Of a stretch of DNA of 18,153 nt, positions 7,231 to 14,468 are shown piece after piece (the first letter of the stretch is position 1; each line of letters begins with the position of its first letter). Source of the stretch: Pontimonas sp. GTDB lineage: Bacteria > Actinomycetota > Actinomycetes > Actinomycetales > Microbacteriaceae. The stretch spans positions 1 to 18,153 of the forward strand of contig JAIOWV010000016.1 of NCBI GenBank assembly GCA_021741945.1, read 5' to 3'. The translations under genes were made by a program, and so were the position numbers. The notes under the pieces were generated by a model. It was given only the letters and a program-made list of their open reading frames with translations. It was not told where the DNA came from and ran no database searches.

Positions 7231-8199
7231 GTGAGTGCGTTCATCGAGGCCAGCAATCTGGTCAAGACATACCAAGCTGGAAAGACAACCGTCACGGCGC
7301 TGAATAGCCTTTCGCTGGAGATCCCCCAGGGGACCGTTCAAGCTCTGCTGGGCCCTAACGGCGCAGGGAAGACCACCACCGTGAAGGTTCTGACGACACT
7401 GATCACCCCGGACTCCGGTTCCGCGAGTATCAACGGCGTTGATGTTGTCGATCACCCCGAGGACATCCGCCGAATGATTGGCGTGAGTGGGCAATATGCC
7501 GCTGTTGATGAGAACCTCACGGGCTTTGAGAATCTTGACATGGTGGGCAGGCTCTATCACCTCTCTCCAGCTCAGTCGAAGGCTCGGGCGCGGGAACTCA
7601 TCGACATGTTTGATCTGGTGGAAGCTGGAGATCGCGTCGTCAAGGGATTCTCTGGCGGTATGAGACGGCGGATTGACTTAGCGGGTGCACTGGTGGTGAA
7701 TCCACCGGTGTTGTTCCTCGATGAGCCCACCACCGGTCTTGACCCAAGAAGTCGGCTTGCGCTGTGGGGCGTTATCAAGACGTTGGTCGGCCAAGGGACC
7801 ACGGTGCTCTTGACTACCCAATACCTCGAAGAGGCCGACCAGTTGGCGGACAACATTGCCGTGATTGACGAGGGTCGCGTTATTGCCCAGGGCACGAGCG
7901 ATGAGCTGAAACTTCTCGTTGGTGGCCAACGAGTCGAAGTGACAGTCCACGACGTCGCCGACATCGACAAGGCGAGGTCCGTTCTTGCCCGTCACGTGAC
8001 CGGGGACATCACCTCCGGTGCTGACTCGAGGACTCTGGTGGGGCCAGTCGAGAACGCAGCAAAAACATTGCAGAAAGTTCTCAAAGATCTAGCCGACGCT
8101 GGGGTGGAACTCAACGACGCCGGAATGCGGCGACCAACGCTCGATGATGTGTTCCTGCAGCTCACCGGGCACGCTGTCCTCCAGGAGGAAAACGCATGA
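7231..8199 (+). CDS. ABC exporter ATP-binding protein, DrrA family
   Basis: A 322-residue ABC ATPase that powers the permease encoded next to it at the cytoplasmic membrane. It shows Walker A GPNGAGKTT (41-49), the Q-loop glutamine Q88 (VSGQYAAVDENLTG), the signature FSGGMRRRIDLAGAL (140-154), Walker B VLFLDEPTTGLD (160-171) with E165, and a C-terminal DrrA-type extension after about residue 225. The switch position that is histidine in most ABC ATPases is Q197 in LLTTQYLEEAD, a known trait of this family. Relatives export antibiotics such as daunorubicin, but most chromosomal members have unknown substrates. The start is GTG at 7231, 32 nt after mmsA, with only weak Shine-Dalgarno pairing. 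The stop overlaps the permease start (ATGA). Confidence 0.92.
   Translation: MSAFIEASNLVKTYQAGKTTVTALNSLSLEIPQGTVQALLGPNGAGKTTTVKVLTTLITPDSGSASINGVDVVDHPEDIRRMIGVSGQYAAVDENLTGFENLDMVGRLYHLSPAQSKARARELIDMFDLVEAGDRVVKGFSGGMRRRIDLAGALVVNPPVLFLDEPTTGLDPRSRLALWGVIKTLVGQGTTVLLTTQYLEEADQLADNIAVIDEGRVIAQGTSDELKLLVGGQRVEVTVHDVADIDKARSVLARHVTGDITSGADSRTLVGPVENAAKTLQKVLKDLADAGVELNDAGMRRPTLDDVFLQLTGHAVLQEENA
8183..8188 (+). promoter_or_regulatory. Ribosome binding site of ABC permease gene
   Basis: AGGAGG, 7 nt before the ATG at 8196 and inside the end of the ATPase gene; the best Shine-Dalgarno match I noticed in the window. It would give efficient re-initiation and balanced subunit production. Confidence 0.7.
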
Positions 8200-9023
8200 G
8201 CACCTCATTGACTCCCACGGGAACTCCGATTGGCCGCTTCCTCTCTGATGGCTGGATTACGACTAAACGCAATCTGCTCAAGATCAAGCGGGTGCCAGAC
8301 ATCCTGGTCTTCACCCTCATCCAGCCGATTATGTTCGTGCTGCTTTTCACCTATGTCTATGGCGGCGTGATCGATATCCCCGGAAGCTCCTATGAGGAAT
8401 TTCTGATGGCAGGGATTTTTGCCCAGACCGTGGTCTTTGGCTCCACCTACTCGGGATCCGCCATGGCTCAGGATCTCAAGGACGGCATTATTGACCGTTT
8501 CCGGACGCTTCCGATGAATCCAGCAGCGGTATTGGTGGGTCGCACCAACGGCGACATGGTGATCAACGCAAGCTCGATGGTGGTCATGATGATCACCGGC
8601 TTCATTGTCGGCTGGCGGGTGCGCTCGAGCTTCGCCGAGGCTGTGTTCGCTGTCGTGTTGCTCCTGCTATTCGCCTACTCGTTCTCCTGGGTGATGGCGT
8701 TTATCGGAATGAGCGTTCGAAGCCCCGAAATCATTAACAACGTCTCGTTCTTGGTGCTCTTTCCCCTGACCTTCATCTCGAATGCTTTCGTTCCCTCTGA
8801 CACTCTGCCCACGCCACTGCGGGTATTTGCAGAGTGGAATCCAGTTTCCGCTCTGGTGCAAGCCGCGAGGGATCTCTTTGGTAACACTCCCCCTGGAGCA
8901 CCGATTGGTGACGCATGGACCTCACAAAATCCGATTGCCACGGTGATTATTGGCATGGCGATTATGTTGGCGATCTTCGTGCCCCTTTCGATCCGGAAGT
9001 TCCAGTCGATCAGTTCGAGGTAA
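8196..9023 (+). CDS. ABC-2 type permease, DrrB family
   Basis: A 275-residue polytopic membrane protein that forms the transport channel for the adjacent DrrA-type ATPase. It has a cytosolic N-terminus with a family-typical run (TTKRNLLKIKRVPD, 24-37), then about six hydrophobic segments, roughly at 42-62, 70-90, 120-140, 148-172, 178-200 and 246-266. The ABC-2 hallmarks are the FVLLFTYVYGG segment after the first membrane span, the LPMNPAAVLVGR coupling region (about 106-117) and the SNAFVPSDTLPTPLR(V/I)FAEWNP loop region (about 195-219). It overlaps the ATPase gene by 4 bp and is the last gene before a new promoter for the DUF2256 gene. The cargo is not known. Confidence 0.92.
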   Translation: MSTSLTPTGTPIGRFLSDGWITTKRNLLKIKRVPDILVFTLIQPIMFVLLFTYVYGGVIDIPGSSYEEFLMAGIFAQTVVFGSTYSGSAMAQDLKDGIIDRFRTLPMNPAAVLVGRTNGDMVINASSMVVMMITGFIVGWRVRSSFAEAVFAVVLLLLFAYSFSWVMAFIGMSVRSPEIINNVSFLVLFPLTFISNAFVPSDTLPTPLRVFAEWNPVSALVQAARDLFGNTPPGAPIGDAWTSQNPIATVIIGMAIMLAIFVPLSIRKFQSISSR

Positions 9024-9046
9024 GGGCACGCCCAGGGCCCGTCACG

Positions 9047-9052
9047 TAGGGT
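9047..9052 (+). promoter_or_regulatory. Predicted -10 box of DUF2256 gene (leaderless)
   Basis: TAGGGT fits TANNNT and ends 6 nt before the ATG at 9059, placing the likely transcription start at the start codon. No convincing -35 box is seen at 16-18 nt upstream and no Shine-Dalgarno sequence precedes the ATG. Confidence 0.45.
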
Positions 9053-9058
9053 CGAGTC

Positions 9059-9211
9059 ATGGCAAGAGTCGCGCAGACGAAGAACGGCTTTGAGCCAAAA
9101 ATCTGCGCTGTGTGCGGACTTCCTTTCGAGTGGCGCAAGAAGTGGGCCAAGAATTGGGACTCTGTTGTGTATTGCTCTAAGACTTGCAAAGCCAAGAAAG
9201 GTGCGCTCTGA
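9059..9211 (+). CDS. DUF2256 family small cysteine-rich protein
   Basis: A 50-residue basic protein matching the DUF2256 pattern from memory: four cysteines as C16-x2-C19 and C39-x3-C43, with the family block PFEWRKKWAKNWDSVVYCSKTC between and around them. The spacing suggests a treble-clef or zinc-ribbon-like metal site. No biochemical role is established for the family; the many lysines and arginines would allow nucleic acid contact, but that is a guess. The ATG at 9059 comes 6 nt after a TAGGGT box, so the message may be leaderless. The stop shares its last base with the next ATG (TGATG), coupling it to the 98-residue protein. Confidence 0.85.
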   Translation: MARVAQTKNGFEPKICAVCGLPFEWRKKWAKNWDSVVYCSKTCKAKKGAL

Positions 9212-9507
9212 TGGCAACCCTCAGCGTGGTCACCAAGGTCTTTATTTCCAAAGCTGAAGCCTTGGGGCTTCTTTCCGACAGCCTTGGCCTGGACTGGATT
9301 CTTGATGACCCGGCTGATGTGACGGTGGCTCTGCCGGACGGGGTGGTGCTGAGTATTGAGGTCCCAAAGTTTGGCGAGGATCTGCCGATCACGCTTGATC
9401 TTGAGCACGCCGATCCAGCGGTTCTGAGCCGGGTTGCTAAAGACTTCGCTGCTCGCCTTGACGCTGAGCTTGGGTGGGCAACCACTGCTCTGCCGATTCG
9501 CGGCTAA
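9211..9507 (+). CDS. Hypothetical protein, 98 residues
   Basis: I do not recognise a family. The start is the ATG at 9211, which overlaps the DUF2256 stop; an in-frame TTG at 9184 would run into the DUF2256 coding region and is less likely. The protein is acidic and soluble-looking, with alternating beta-like stretches (DVTVALPDGVVLSIEVPKF, DLPITLDLEH) followed by an amphipathic helix (PAVLSRVAKDFAARLDAEL). There is no signal peptide, membrane segment or cysteine. Codon use looks like that of the neighbours and the coupled arrangement supports it being a real gene. Its stop lies 6 nt from the convergent aspS stop. Confidence 0.7.
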   Translation: MATLSVVTKVFISKAEALGLLSDSLGLDWILDDPADVTVALPDGVVLSIEVPKFGEDLPITLDLEHADPAVLSRVAKDFAARLDAELGWATTALPIRG

Positions 9508-9513
9508 TTGGCT

Positions 9514-10857
9514 CTAGGGCAGGAGGCGGTTTGGCCCTCTGAAGAGGAACGTCGTTTCGCGAATGCTTGATTGCTCGAGCATCAGCATGATGACCCGGGC
9601 CAAACCCATGCCAAACCCGCCGTGGGGTGGAACCCCGTGGCGGAAGAAGTCGAAGTAGCTGCCAAGCTCATCAACGTGCATGCCCTTGTCCTTGGCTTGG
9701 GCTTCCAAGATCTCAATCCGGTGCTCGCGCTGCGCACCGGTGGAGATCTCGGTGCCTCGATACAGCAGGTCGTAGGAGTTGGTGAGGCCATCGTTGTCGG
9801 CATGACGCATGTGATAGAACGGCCGAATTGAGGTGTCGTAATCGGTCACAAACACGAAGGGGTGGCCGTGCTTCTCTTGGATGTAGGCCGAGAGGCGACG
9901 TTCTGCTTCGGGGTCTAGGTCACCATCGGCACGGGGAAGGTCGTAACCACCAGCGGCGACGATGTCGCGTGCTTCTGCGAGGGTCACTCGAGGGAACGGA
10001 GTCGTGGGAACACTGAGCTCAACGCCAAGAACGTCGCGAACCTGATCGCCATACTTCTCCACCACGGCGGCGATTCCGGCGGTAATGACCTGTTCTTGCA
10101 TCGCCATCACGTCGTGGTGTGATGTGACCCAGCTCATCTCGGCGTCAACGCTCGTGAACTCCGTAGCGTGACGCGCAGTGAACGAAGGGTCCGCACGGAA
10201 GGCCGGCGCGATTTCGAAGACCGCGCCAAAGCCTGCGGGCTGAGCCATCTGCTTGAAGAACTGGGGGCTCTGGGCTAGGTATGCGGTGGTGTCGAAGTAG
10301 CCGACCTCGAAGAGCTCCGCGCGGGATTCACTGGCACTTGCCATCAGTTTCGGGGTGTGGATTTCGATCCAGTCGCGCTCCACCCACCACTGGCGCATCG
10401 CGTGTTCGAAGGTGGTCTGGACGCGGAAGATGAGGTTCGCCCCAGGCCTGCGCAAATCGAGAAAACGCCAGTCCATGCGCTTATCCACGCTGGAGTCGTC
10501 AGCGATGGGGGGTTCTGGTTCGGCAGCTCCGGTGACGACCATCGAAGCCATCTTGACCTCGAGACCGCCGAGTTTGACGCGCTCGTCAATCTTGAGCTCA
10601 CCGGTGACCTCAATGAAAGAGCCAGAGGCCAGTGCGGAGATGGCGTCGGTGAGAGAACGTCGCTCGGGGCTGGAGCCTGCCTCGGGGTCATCCTCGCGAA
10701 GGGCTGGGTTCACAAGCTGTGCGGCACCGGACTCGTCGCGCAGGATGACGAACTGGACCTTCTTCTGGTCTCGCACGGTCTCGACGAATCCCCCGACGGT
10801 CACGGTCGTTCCGTCGGTCGTGTGGGCGAGATCGGCAATACGAATACGTGAGGTCAC
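9514..10857 (-). CDS. aspS: Aspartyl-tRNA synthetase, archaeal/eukaryotic-type
   Basis: A 447-residue class IIb synthetase that attaches aspartate to tRNA(Asp) in the cytosol. An N-terminal OB-fold anticodon-binding domain (about 15-110) joins a catalytic core carrying motif 1 near IEIHTPKL, motif 2 with FRADPSFTARHATEF, GTEISTGAQREHR, and motif 3 GGFGMGLARVIMLML near the C-terminus. The bacterial-type enzyme is about 590 residues with an inserted GAD domain; that insert is absent, and the length and motifs match the archaeal type, which some actinobacteria use. I place the start at GTG 10857 because TAGACT lies 8 nt upstream; an in-frame ATG at 10899 would add 14 residues across that promoter. 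It may be non-discriminating and also charge tRNA(Asn), which depends on gatCAB elsewhere. Confidence 0.93.
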   Translation of the reverse strand: MTSRIRIADLAHTTDGTTVTVGGFVETVRDQKKVQFVILRDESGAAQLVNPALREDDPEAGSSPERRSLTDAISALASGSFIEVTGELKIDERVKLGGLEVKMASMVVTGAAEPEPPIADDSSVDKRMDWRFLDLRRPGANLIFRVQTTFEHAMRQWWVERDWIEIHTPKLMASASESRAELFEVGYFDTTAYLAQSPQFFKQMAQPAGFGAVFEIAPAFRADPSFTARHATEFTSVDAEMSWVTSHHDVMAMQEQVITAGIAAVVEKYGDQVRDVLGVELSVPTTPFPRVTLAEARDIVAAGGYDLPRADGDLDPEAERRLSAYIQEKHGHPFVFVTDYDTSIRPFYHMRHADNDGLTNSYDLLYRGTEISTGAQREHRIEILEAQAKDKGMHVDELGSYFDFFRHGVPPHGGFGMGLARVIMLMLEQSSIRETTFLFRGPNRLLP

Positions 10858-10865
10858 AAGAGCCG

Positions 10866-10871
10866 AGTCTA
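10866..10871 (-). promoter_or_regulatory. Predicted -10 box of aspS (leaderless)
   Basis: TAGACT on the minus strand, 8 nt before the GTG at 10857, with no Shine-Dalgarno sequence between. It mirrors the TAGACT on the other strand at 10907-10912. Confidence 0.45.
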
Positions 10872-10906
10872 CAAGTCGCCTCAGCGTCCCTGGAGCCATG
10901 GCCTCA

Positions 10907-10912
10907 TAGACT
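10907..10912 (+). promoter_or_regulatory. Predicted -10 box of histidine phosphatase operon (leaderless)
   Basis: TAGACT, 7 nt before the GTG at 10920, fitting TANNNT and a transcription start at the GTG. It would drive the whole cytochrome c maturation operon. No clear -35 box is seen. Confidence 0.45.
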
Positions 10913-10919
10913 TGGGCTC

Positions 10920-11555
10920 GTGCCTGCAGACCTTATTCACTTCGTTCGCCACGGTGAAGTCCACAATCCAGACAAGATTCTCTACGGTCGACTCGATGGT
11001 TTTGGTCTTTCTGAACGTGGGACGCAGATGGCAGACCGGTCGGCGAGCGCACTAGCCACCAGGCCCATTGCCAAGATCTTTTCCAGCCCTCTGCAAAGAG
11101 CCGTTGAATCGGCAACACCTTTGTCGAAGCGCGTTGACGTTCCGATCACGATTGACGAGCGCTTGAACGAGGGCATCAACGTTTTTGAGGGCACCAGATT
11201 GAGCCTCGGCCGGGTCTTCCGAGAGCCCTCGATGCTTGTGCACTTCAGGAACCCTTGGAAGCCAAGCTGGGGTGAGCCCTATCGCGAGATTTCCCAGCGC
11301 ATGCTGGATATGGCAGAGCACGCGTGGAACTCGGTGGATGAAGGTGAGGTGGCCCTAGTCAGCCACCAGGTTGCTATCTGGATCTTCCACAGGACAGCAG
11401 CGGGGATTCCGTTGCCCCATATGCCCCACCAGCGGCGCTGTGCTCTCTCCAGCATCACAAGCTTCAGGAAGATTGGCACCAAGTGGAAAGAGGAGAGCTA
11501 CCGCGAGCCGGCAACTGATCTTCTCGAGGATGCCATCGACACGGGTGCCGTCTAA
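10920..11555 (+). CDS. Histidine phosphatase family protein (phosphoglycerate mutase-like)
   Basis: A 211-residue cytosolic enzyme of the histidine phosphatase superfamily. The N-terminal RHGE signature has the phospho-acceptor H11 (FVRHGEV), with R10, R60 (SSPLQRAVESA) and the second catalytic histidine H149 (LVSHQVAIW) completing the phosphate pocket; E80 or E84 is the likely proton donor. The middle segment about 100-125 is a substrate-specificity insert. It probably is not glycolytic phosphoglycerate mutase; its substrate is unknown. I choose GTG 10920, since the homologous region begins right after it and a TAGACT box sits 7 nt before; a longer start at 10848 would cross into aspS. A homologous gene heads the cytochrome c cluster in mycobacteria, as I recall. 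The next gene begins directly after its stop. Confidence 0.88.
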   Translation: MPADLIHFVRHGEVHNPDKILYGRLDGFGLSERGTQMADRSASALATRPIAKIFSSPLQRAVESATPLSKRVDVPITIDERLNEGINVFEGTRLSLGRVFREPSMLVHFRNPWKPSWGEPYREISQRMLDMAEHAWNSVDEGEVALVSHQVAIWIFHRTAAGIPLPHMPHQRRCALSSITSFRKIGTKWKEESYREPATDLLEDAIDTGAV

Positions 11556-12149
11556 ATGCGCACTCTTCACATCGCCACAGCAGTGGCGCTTGCTCTCATC
11601 CTCGGTGCGTGCACCGGAAGTGGTGACGAGCTAGCGGCACAGTATCGAGAGGGCACCGGCCAGAACTACATCTCGGGAGACGGCGCCCTCACCATTCTTG
11701 CTCCGGACTCCAGGGCCACCCCGGTGGAGTTCAGCGGTGAAACCGATCTCGGCGACACTTTCAGTAGCGCGGATTATGCGGGCCAGGTCATGGTGGTCAA
11801 CTTTTGGTATGCCGGGTGTCCGCCCTGTCGCCTTGAAGCTGCTGACCTGGAGGCCGTCTACCAGGAATTCAAGGACCAGGGCGTGGTCTTCGTTGGTGTG
11901 AACATCATGGATCAAGCGCCCACCGCGCTCACGTTTGCCAAGGAGTTCGGTGTTACCTACCCCTCGGTTCTGGATGCCAACGATGGCGCGGTGCGGTTGG
12001 CGTTTTCCGGGCAGATCGCACCAAATGCCGTCCCCACCACGTTGGTTCTCGATAAGGATGCCCGGGTGGCCGGTCGCATTTCCGGTCTCCTGAGCGACCC
12101 GGAGGTTCTTGTCGGCATGATCGAGTCCGTTCTCGAGGAGCCAAGCTAA
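11556..12149 (+). CDS. TlpA/ResA-like thioredoxin lipoprotein
   Basis: A 197-residue exported thioredoxin-fold protein. The N-terminus is a lipoprotein signal peptide (positive MRTLH, hydrophobic 6-16, lipobox ILGAC with C19), so it is tethered to the outer face of the membrane. The active site is WYAGCPPC (C88 and C91), and the cis-proline loop is NAVPTTLVLD with P160. It is expected to reduce apocytochrome c haem-binding cysteines before haem attachment, receiving electrons from CcdA encoded next. The ATG follows the phosphatase stop with no gap, and its own stop overlaps the ccdA start (TAATG). No clear Shine-Dalgarno sequence is present, so it probably relies on coupled translation. ResA and CcsX are names used for equivalents. 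Confidence 0.9.
   Translation: MRTLHIATAVALALILGACTGSGDELAAQYREGTGQNYISGDGALTILAPDSRATPVEFSGETDLGDTFSSADYAGQVMVVNFWYAGCPPCRLEAADLEAVYQEFKDQGVVFVGVNIMDQAPTALTFAKEFGVTYPSVLDANDGAVRLAFSGQIAPNAVPTTLVLDKDARVAGRISGLLSDPEVLVGMIESVLEEPS
12135..12140 (+). promoter_or_regulatory. Ribosome binding site of ccdA
   Basis: GAGGAG, 8 nt before the ATG at 12149 and within the last codons of the thioredoxin lipoprotein gene; it supports that ATG as the start. Confidence 0.6.
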
Positions 12150-12895
12150 TGGACTCCATCGGCGAGGTCATCTTTAGCGGCTCTCTGCTGCTCGCTTTGC
12201 CGCTGGCTTTGCTCGCTGGGTTGGTTGCTTTCGCTTCACCCTGCGTCCTCCCGCTGGTCCCCGGCTATCTCGGCTATGTCAGCGGGTTTACTTCCACCAC
12301 AGAACTCGCAACGAAACCGAAGACTCGGGTTGTTGTGGGTGTGCTGTTGTTCATCACCGGTTTCTCCACAGTGTTCATTGGGTTCTCCGTCGCGTTTGCG
12401 TCCCTGGGCTTGCTCCTTCTCGGGTGGATGGACATCATCATTCGTTTTGCTGGCTTGCTGGTCATCCTGATGGGCTTTGTCTTTATTGGTCAGGTGTCGT
12501 TCCTGCAGCGCCAAACGAAGCTCCCGCTTGCGAGTGCGAATGGATACCTCGGCGCTCCGTTGCTTGGGGTGGTTTTTGGGCTTGGTTGGGCGCCCTGCAT
12601 TGGACCCACCTTGATTGCTGTGAACACGTTGGCGCTCAGCGCCGGTGATATTCCTCGCGCTGTCGCGCTCGCCATTGCCTACTGCATCGGATTGGGCGTG
12701 CCCTTCATCCTGATCGCGCTCGGCTTTGGCTGGGTGACGGGGGCAGTGGGGTGGCTCAAGAAGCACATGCGGGCGATCAACATTGCCGGTGGCGTGATTT
12801 TGATGGCCATTGGCACGGCGATGGTCACTGGAGTGTGGCAGTTCTGGATGTCAAGCCTTCAGGCGGTGATTAGTGGAACCACTACGCCCCTCTGA
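12149..12895 (+). CDS. ccdA: Cytochrome c biogenesis thiol-disulfide transporter CcdA
   Basis: A 248-residue integral membrane protein of the CcdA/DsbD-beta family with about six hydrophobic spans. The two redox cysteines lie in the conserved inverted-repeat positions: C32 in FASPCVLPLVPGYLGY and C150 in GWAPCIGPTL. It passes electrons from cytosolic thioredoxin across the membrane to the extracytoplasmic thioredoxin lipoprotein encoded just upstream. The ATG at 12149 overlaps the upstream stop by one base and has a GAGGAG 8 nt before it. The 3' end overlaps the start of resB by 23 bp, in line with coupled translation of the maturation proteins. Confidence 0.95.
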   Translation: MDSIGEVIFSGSLLLALPLALLAGLVAFASPCVLPLVPGYLGYVSGFTSTTELATKPKTRVVVGVLLFITGFSTVFIGFSVAFASLGLLLLGWMDIIIRFAGLLVILMGFVFIGQVSFLQRQTKLPLASANGYLGAPLLGVVFGLGWAPCIGPTLIAVNTLALSAGDIPRAVALAIAYCIGLGVPFILIALGFGWVTGAVGWLKKHMRAINIAGGVILMAIGTAMVTGVWQFWMSSLQAVISGTTTPL

Positions 12896-14468
12896 TTATG
12901 ACGATGGTCGGCAAGCTCCAGCGATCGCTCAACCCACCCTTGACGCTGGGGGCTGGGCACGATTCTTCTGGCGCCAACTGACCAGCATGAGAACAGCCCT
13001 CGTGCTGTTGTTGCTTCTGGCCTTGGCGGCCATCCCCGGGTCTCTTGTTCCCCAGCGCTCCAGTAACCCCAACGGAGTCATCCAGTTTGAGCGCGATGAT
13101 CCCGAACTCTTCGCCATTCTCGATGGCCTCCAACTTTTTGACACCTTCACCTCGGTGTGGTTCTCAGCCATCTACCTTCTATTGTTTGTGTCCCTGGTGG
13201 GTTGCATCTTGCCGAGAGCCCAACACCACCTGAAGGCGCTGCGCCAACCACCACCAGCCACACCCTCGAGACTTGAGCGCCTGGAGCACTACAGCTCAAT
13301 TCAGGTCACCGGTGATCGAGCCGCCATGCTGAGTAGTGCGGAGCGGTTATTGAAGAAGGCCGGCTATCGCGTTGCCCCAGAGGAGGGTGCAGTAGCAGCT
13401 GAGCGGGGTTATCTTCGCGAGACGGCAAACCTGGTTTTTCACCTGGGGCTTGTCGGGATCTTGATTGGCCTTGCCGCTGGGACGGGATACAAGTACTCCG
13501 GCCAGCGCATCATCATCGAGGGCCAAACGTTCACCAATCAGCTGACCAGTTATGACTTCTTTAATCCAGGTCGATTCTTTGCCGAAGAGTCACTCGAGCC
13601 CTATTCGCTCACCCTGGATGAGTTTGTTCCCGAGTATGAATTTGACCTCAACAGCGGTGTGGCCAACGCGCTCGACTTCACCGCGAATTTGATCGTCACT
13701 GAAGAAGGTTCCAGTCGCGAAGCCCAGGTGAAGGTGAATGAGCCCTTGGACATCCAGGGAACATCCGTCTATCTGCTGGGCAACGGTTTTGCTCCGTGGG
13801 TGACCGTTCGATCATCCGAGGGTGATGTGGTGTTTAGTCAGCCGGTTCCCTTCCTTCCCCAGGATTCCAACCTCACGAGCATTGGTGTGGTGAAGTTGCC
13901 CGATGGTCTCAGGTCCCAGACCGGGTTGATTGGATTCCTTTATCCCTCGGCAGTTGCGCTGCCCAGCGGCGCTCTAACCTCTGTGTATCCAGAGCCCGAC
14001 CAGCCCGTGCTCACCTTCAATGTTTTTGAGGGTGACCTTGGCCTGAACGAGGGCATTCCCCGCAATGTGTATTCCCTCGACACCGAGTCCTTGACTCAGA
14101 TCACCGGCGGGGACACAGGGGAAGACTCGATCATTCTTGCTCTGGGTGAATCACAAGAATTGCCGGGTGGCCGCGGCTCGATTGAGTTCACCTCCCTGCC
14201 CCGTTTCATCAGCGTTGATATTCACCGTGATCCCACCCAGCTGCCCGTTGCGCTCTCCTCAGCAGTCATCCTCGGCGGGCTGGTCGTGAGTCTGTTTGTC
14301 ACCAGGCGTCGCGCCTGGATTCGTGTCCACGAAGCAGATGAGACGGGCTTGGTGCGAGTGGAGTTTGCAGCGCTGGCTCGTGGCGATGACCCTGGGCTGG
14401 CGGGTGAGTTGGAGCGATTGGTCGCCGATTTTTCCCAGGAACACGACCATAAGCTGGTGACATCATGA
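12873..14468 (+). CDS. resB: Cytochrome c biogenesis protein ResB
   Basis: A 531-residue membrane protein of the ResB (Ccs1) family, one half of the system II haem delivery and cytochrome c synthetase complex. Membrane spans are near 42-60, 97-114 and 185-203, followed by a large extracytoplasmic domain (about 205-460) and a last span near 463-480 with a short cytosolic tail. The N-terminal WRQLTSMRTALVLLLLLALAAIPGSLVPQ stretch (about 33-61) is characteristic, and H190 in LVFHLG is a candidate haem ligand of the third span. The GTG start overlaps ccdA by 23 bp, with AGGCGG 6 nt upstream; this start keeps the conserved RPSDYDDG leader. The stop overlaps the ccsB start (ATGA). Confidence 0.93.
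   Translation: MEPLRPSDYDDGRQAPAIAQPTLDAGGWARFFWRQLTSMRTALVLLLLLALAAIPGSLVPQRSSNPNGVIQFERDDPELFAILDGLQLFDTFTSVWFSAIYLLLFVSLVGCILPRAQHHLKALRQPPPATPSRLERLEHYSSIQVTGDRAAMLSSAERLLKKAGYRVAPEEGAVAAERGYLRETANLVFHLGLVGILIGLAAGTGYKYSGQRIIIEGQTFTNQLTSYDFFNPGRFFAEESLEPYSLTLDEFVPEYEFDLNSGVANALDFTANLIVTEEGSSREAQVKVNEPLDIQGTSVYLLGNGFAPWVTVRSSEGDVVFSQPVPFLPQDSNLTSIGVVKLPDGLRSQTGLIGFLYPSAVALPSGALTSVYPEPDQPVLTFNVFEGDLGLNEGIPRNVYSLDTESLTQITGGDTGEDSIILALGESQELPGGRGSIEFTSLPRFISVDIHRDPTQLPVALSSAVILGGLVVSLFVTRRRAWIRVHEADETGLVRVEFAALARGDDPGLAGELERLVADFSQEHDHKLVTS

Noticed and set aside
10858..10899. N-terminal extension of aspS to an ATG at 10899
   Set aside because: The added 14 residues are not typical of AspRS, and the stretch contains the TAGACT box that best explains initiation at GTG 10857.
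10848..10919. Start of the histidine phosphatase at 10848
   Set aside because: It would overlap the start of aspS and the added 24 residues lack family similarity; GTG 10920 places the RHGE motif at its usual position.
12236..12766. Minus-strand frame of 176 codons opposite ccdA
   Set aside because: Highly charged shadow of a membrane protein gene with no motif.
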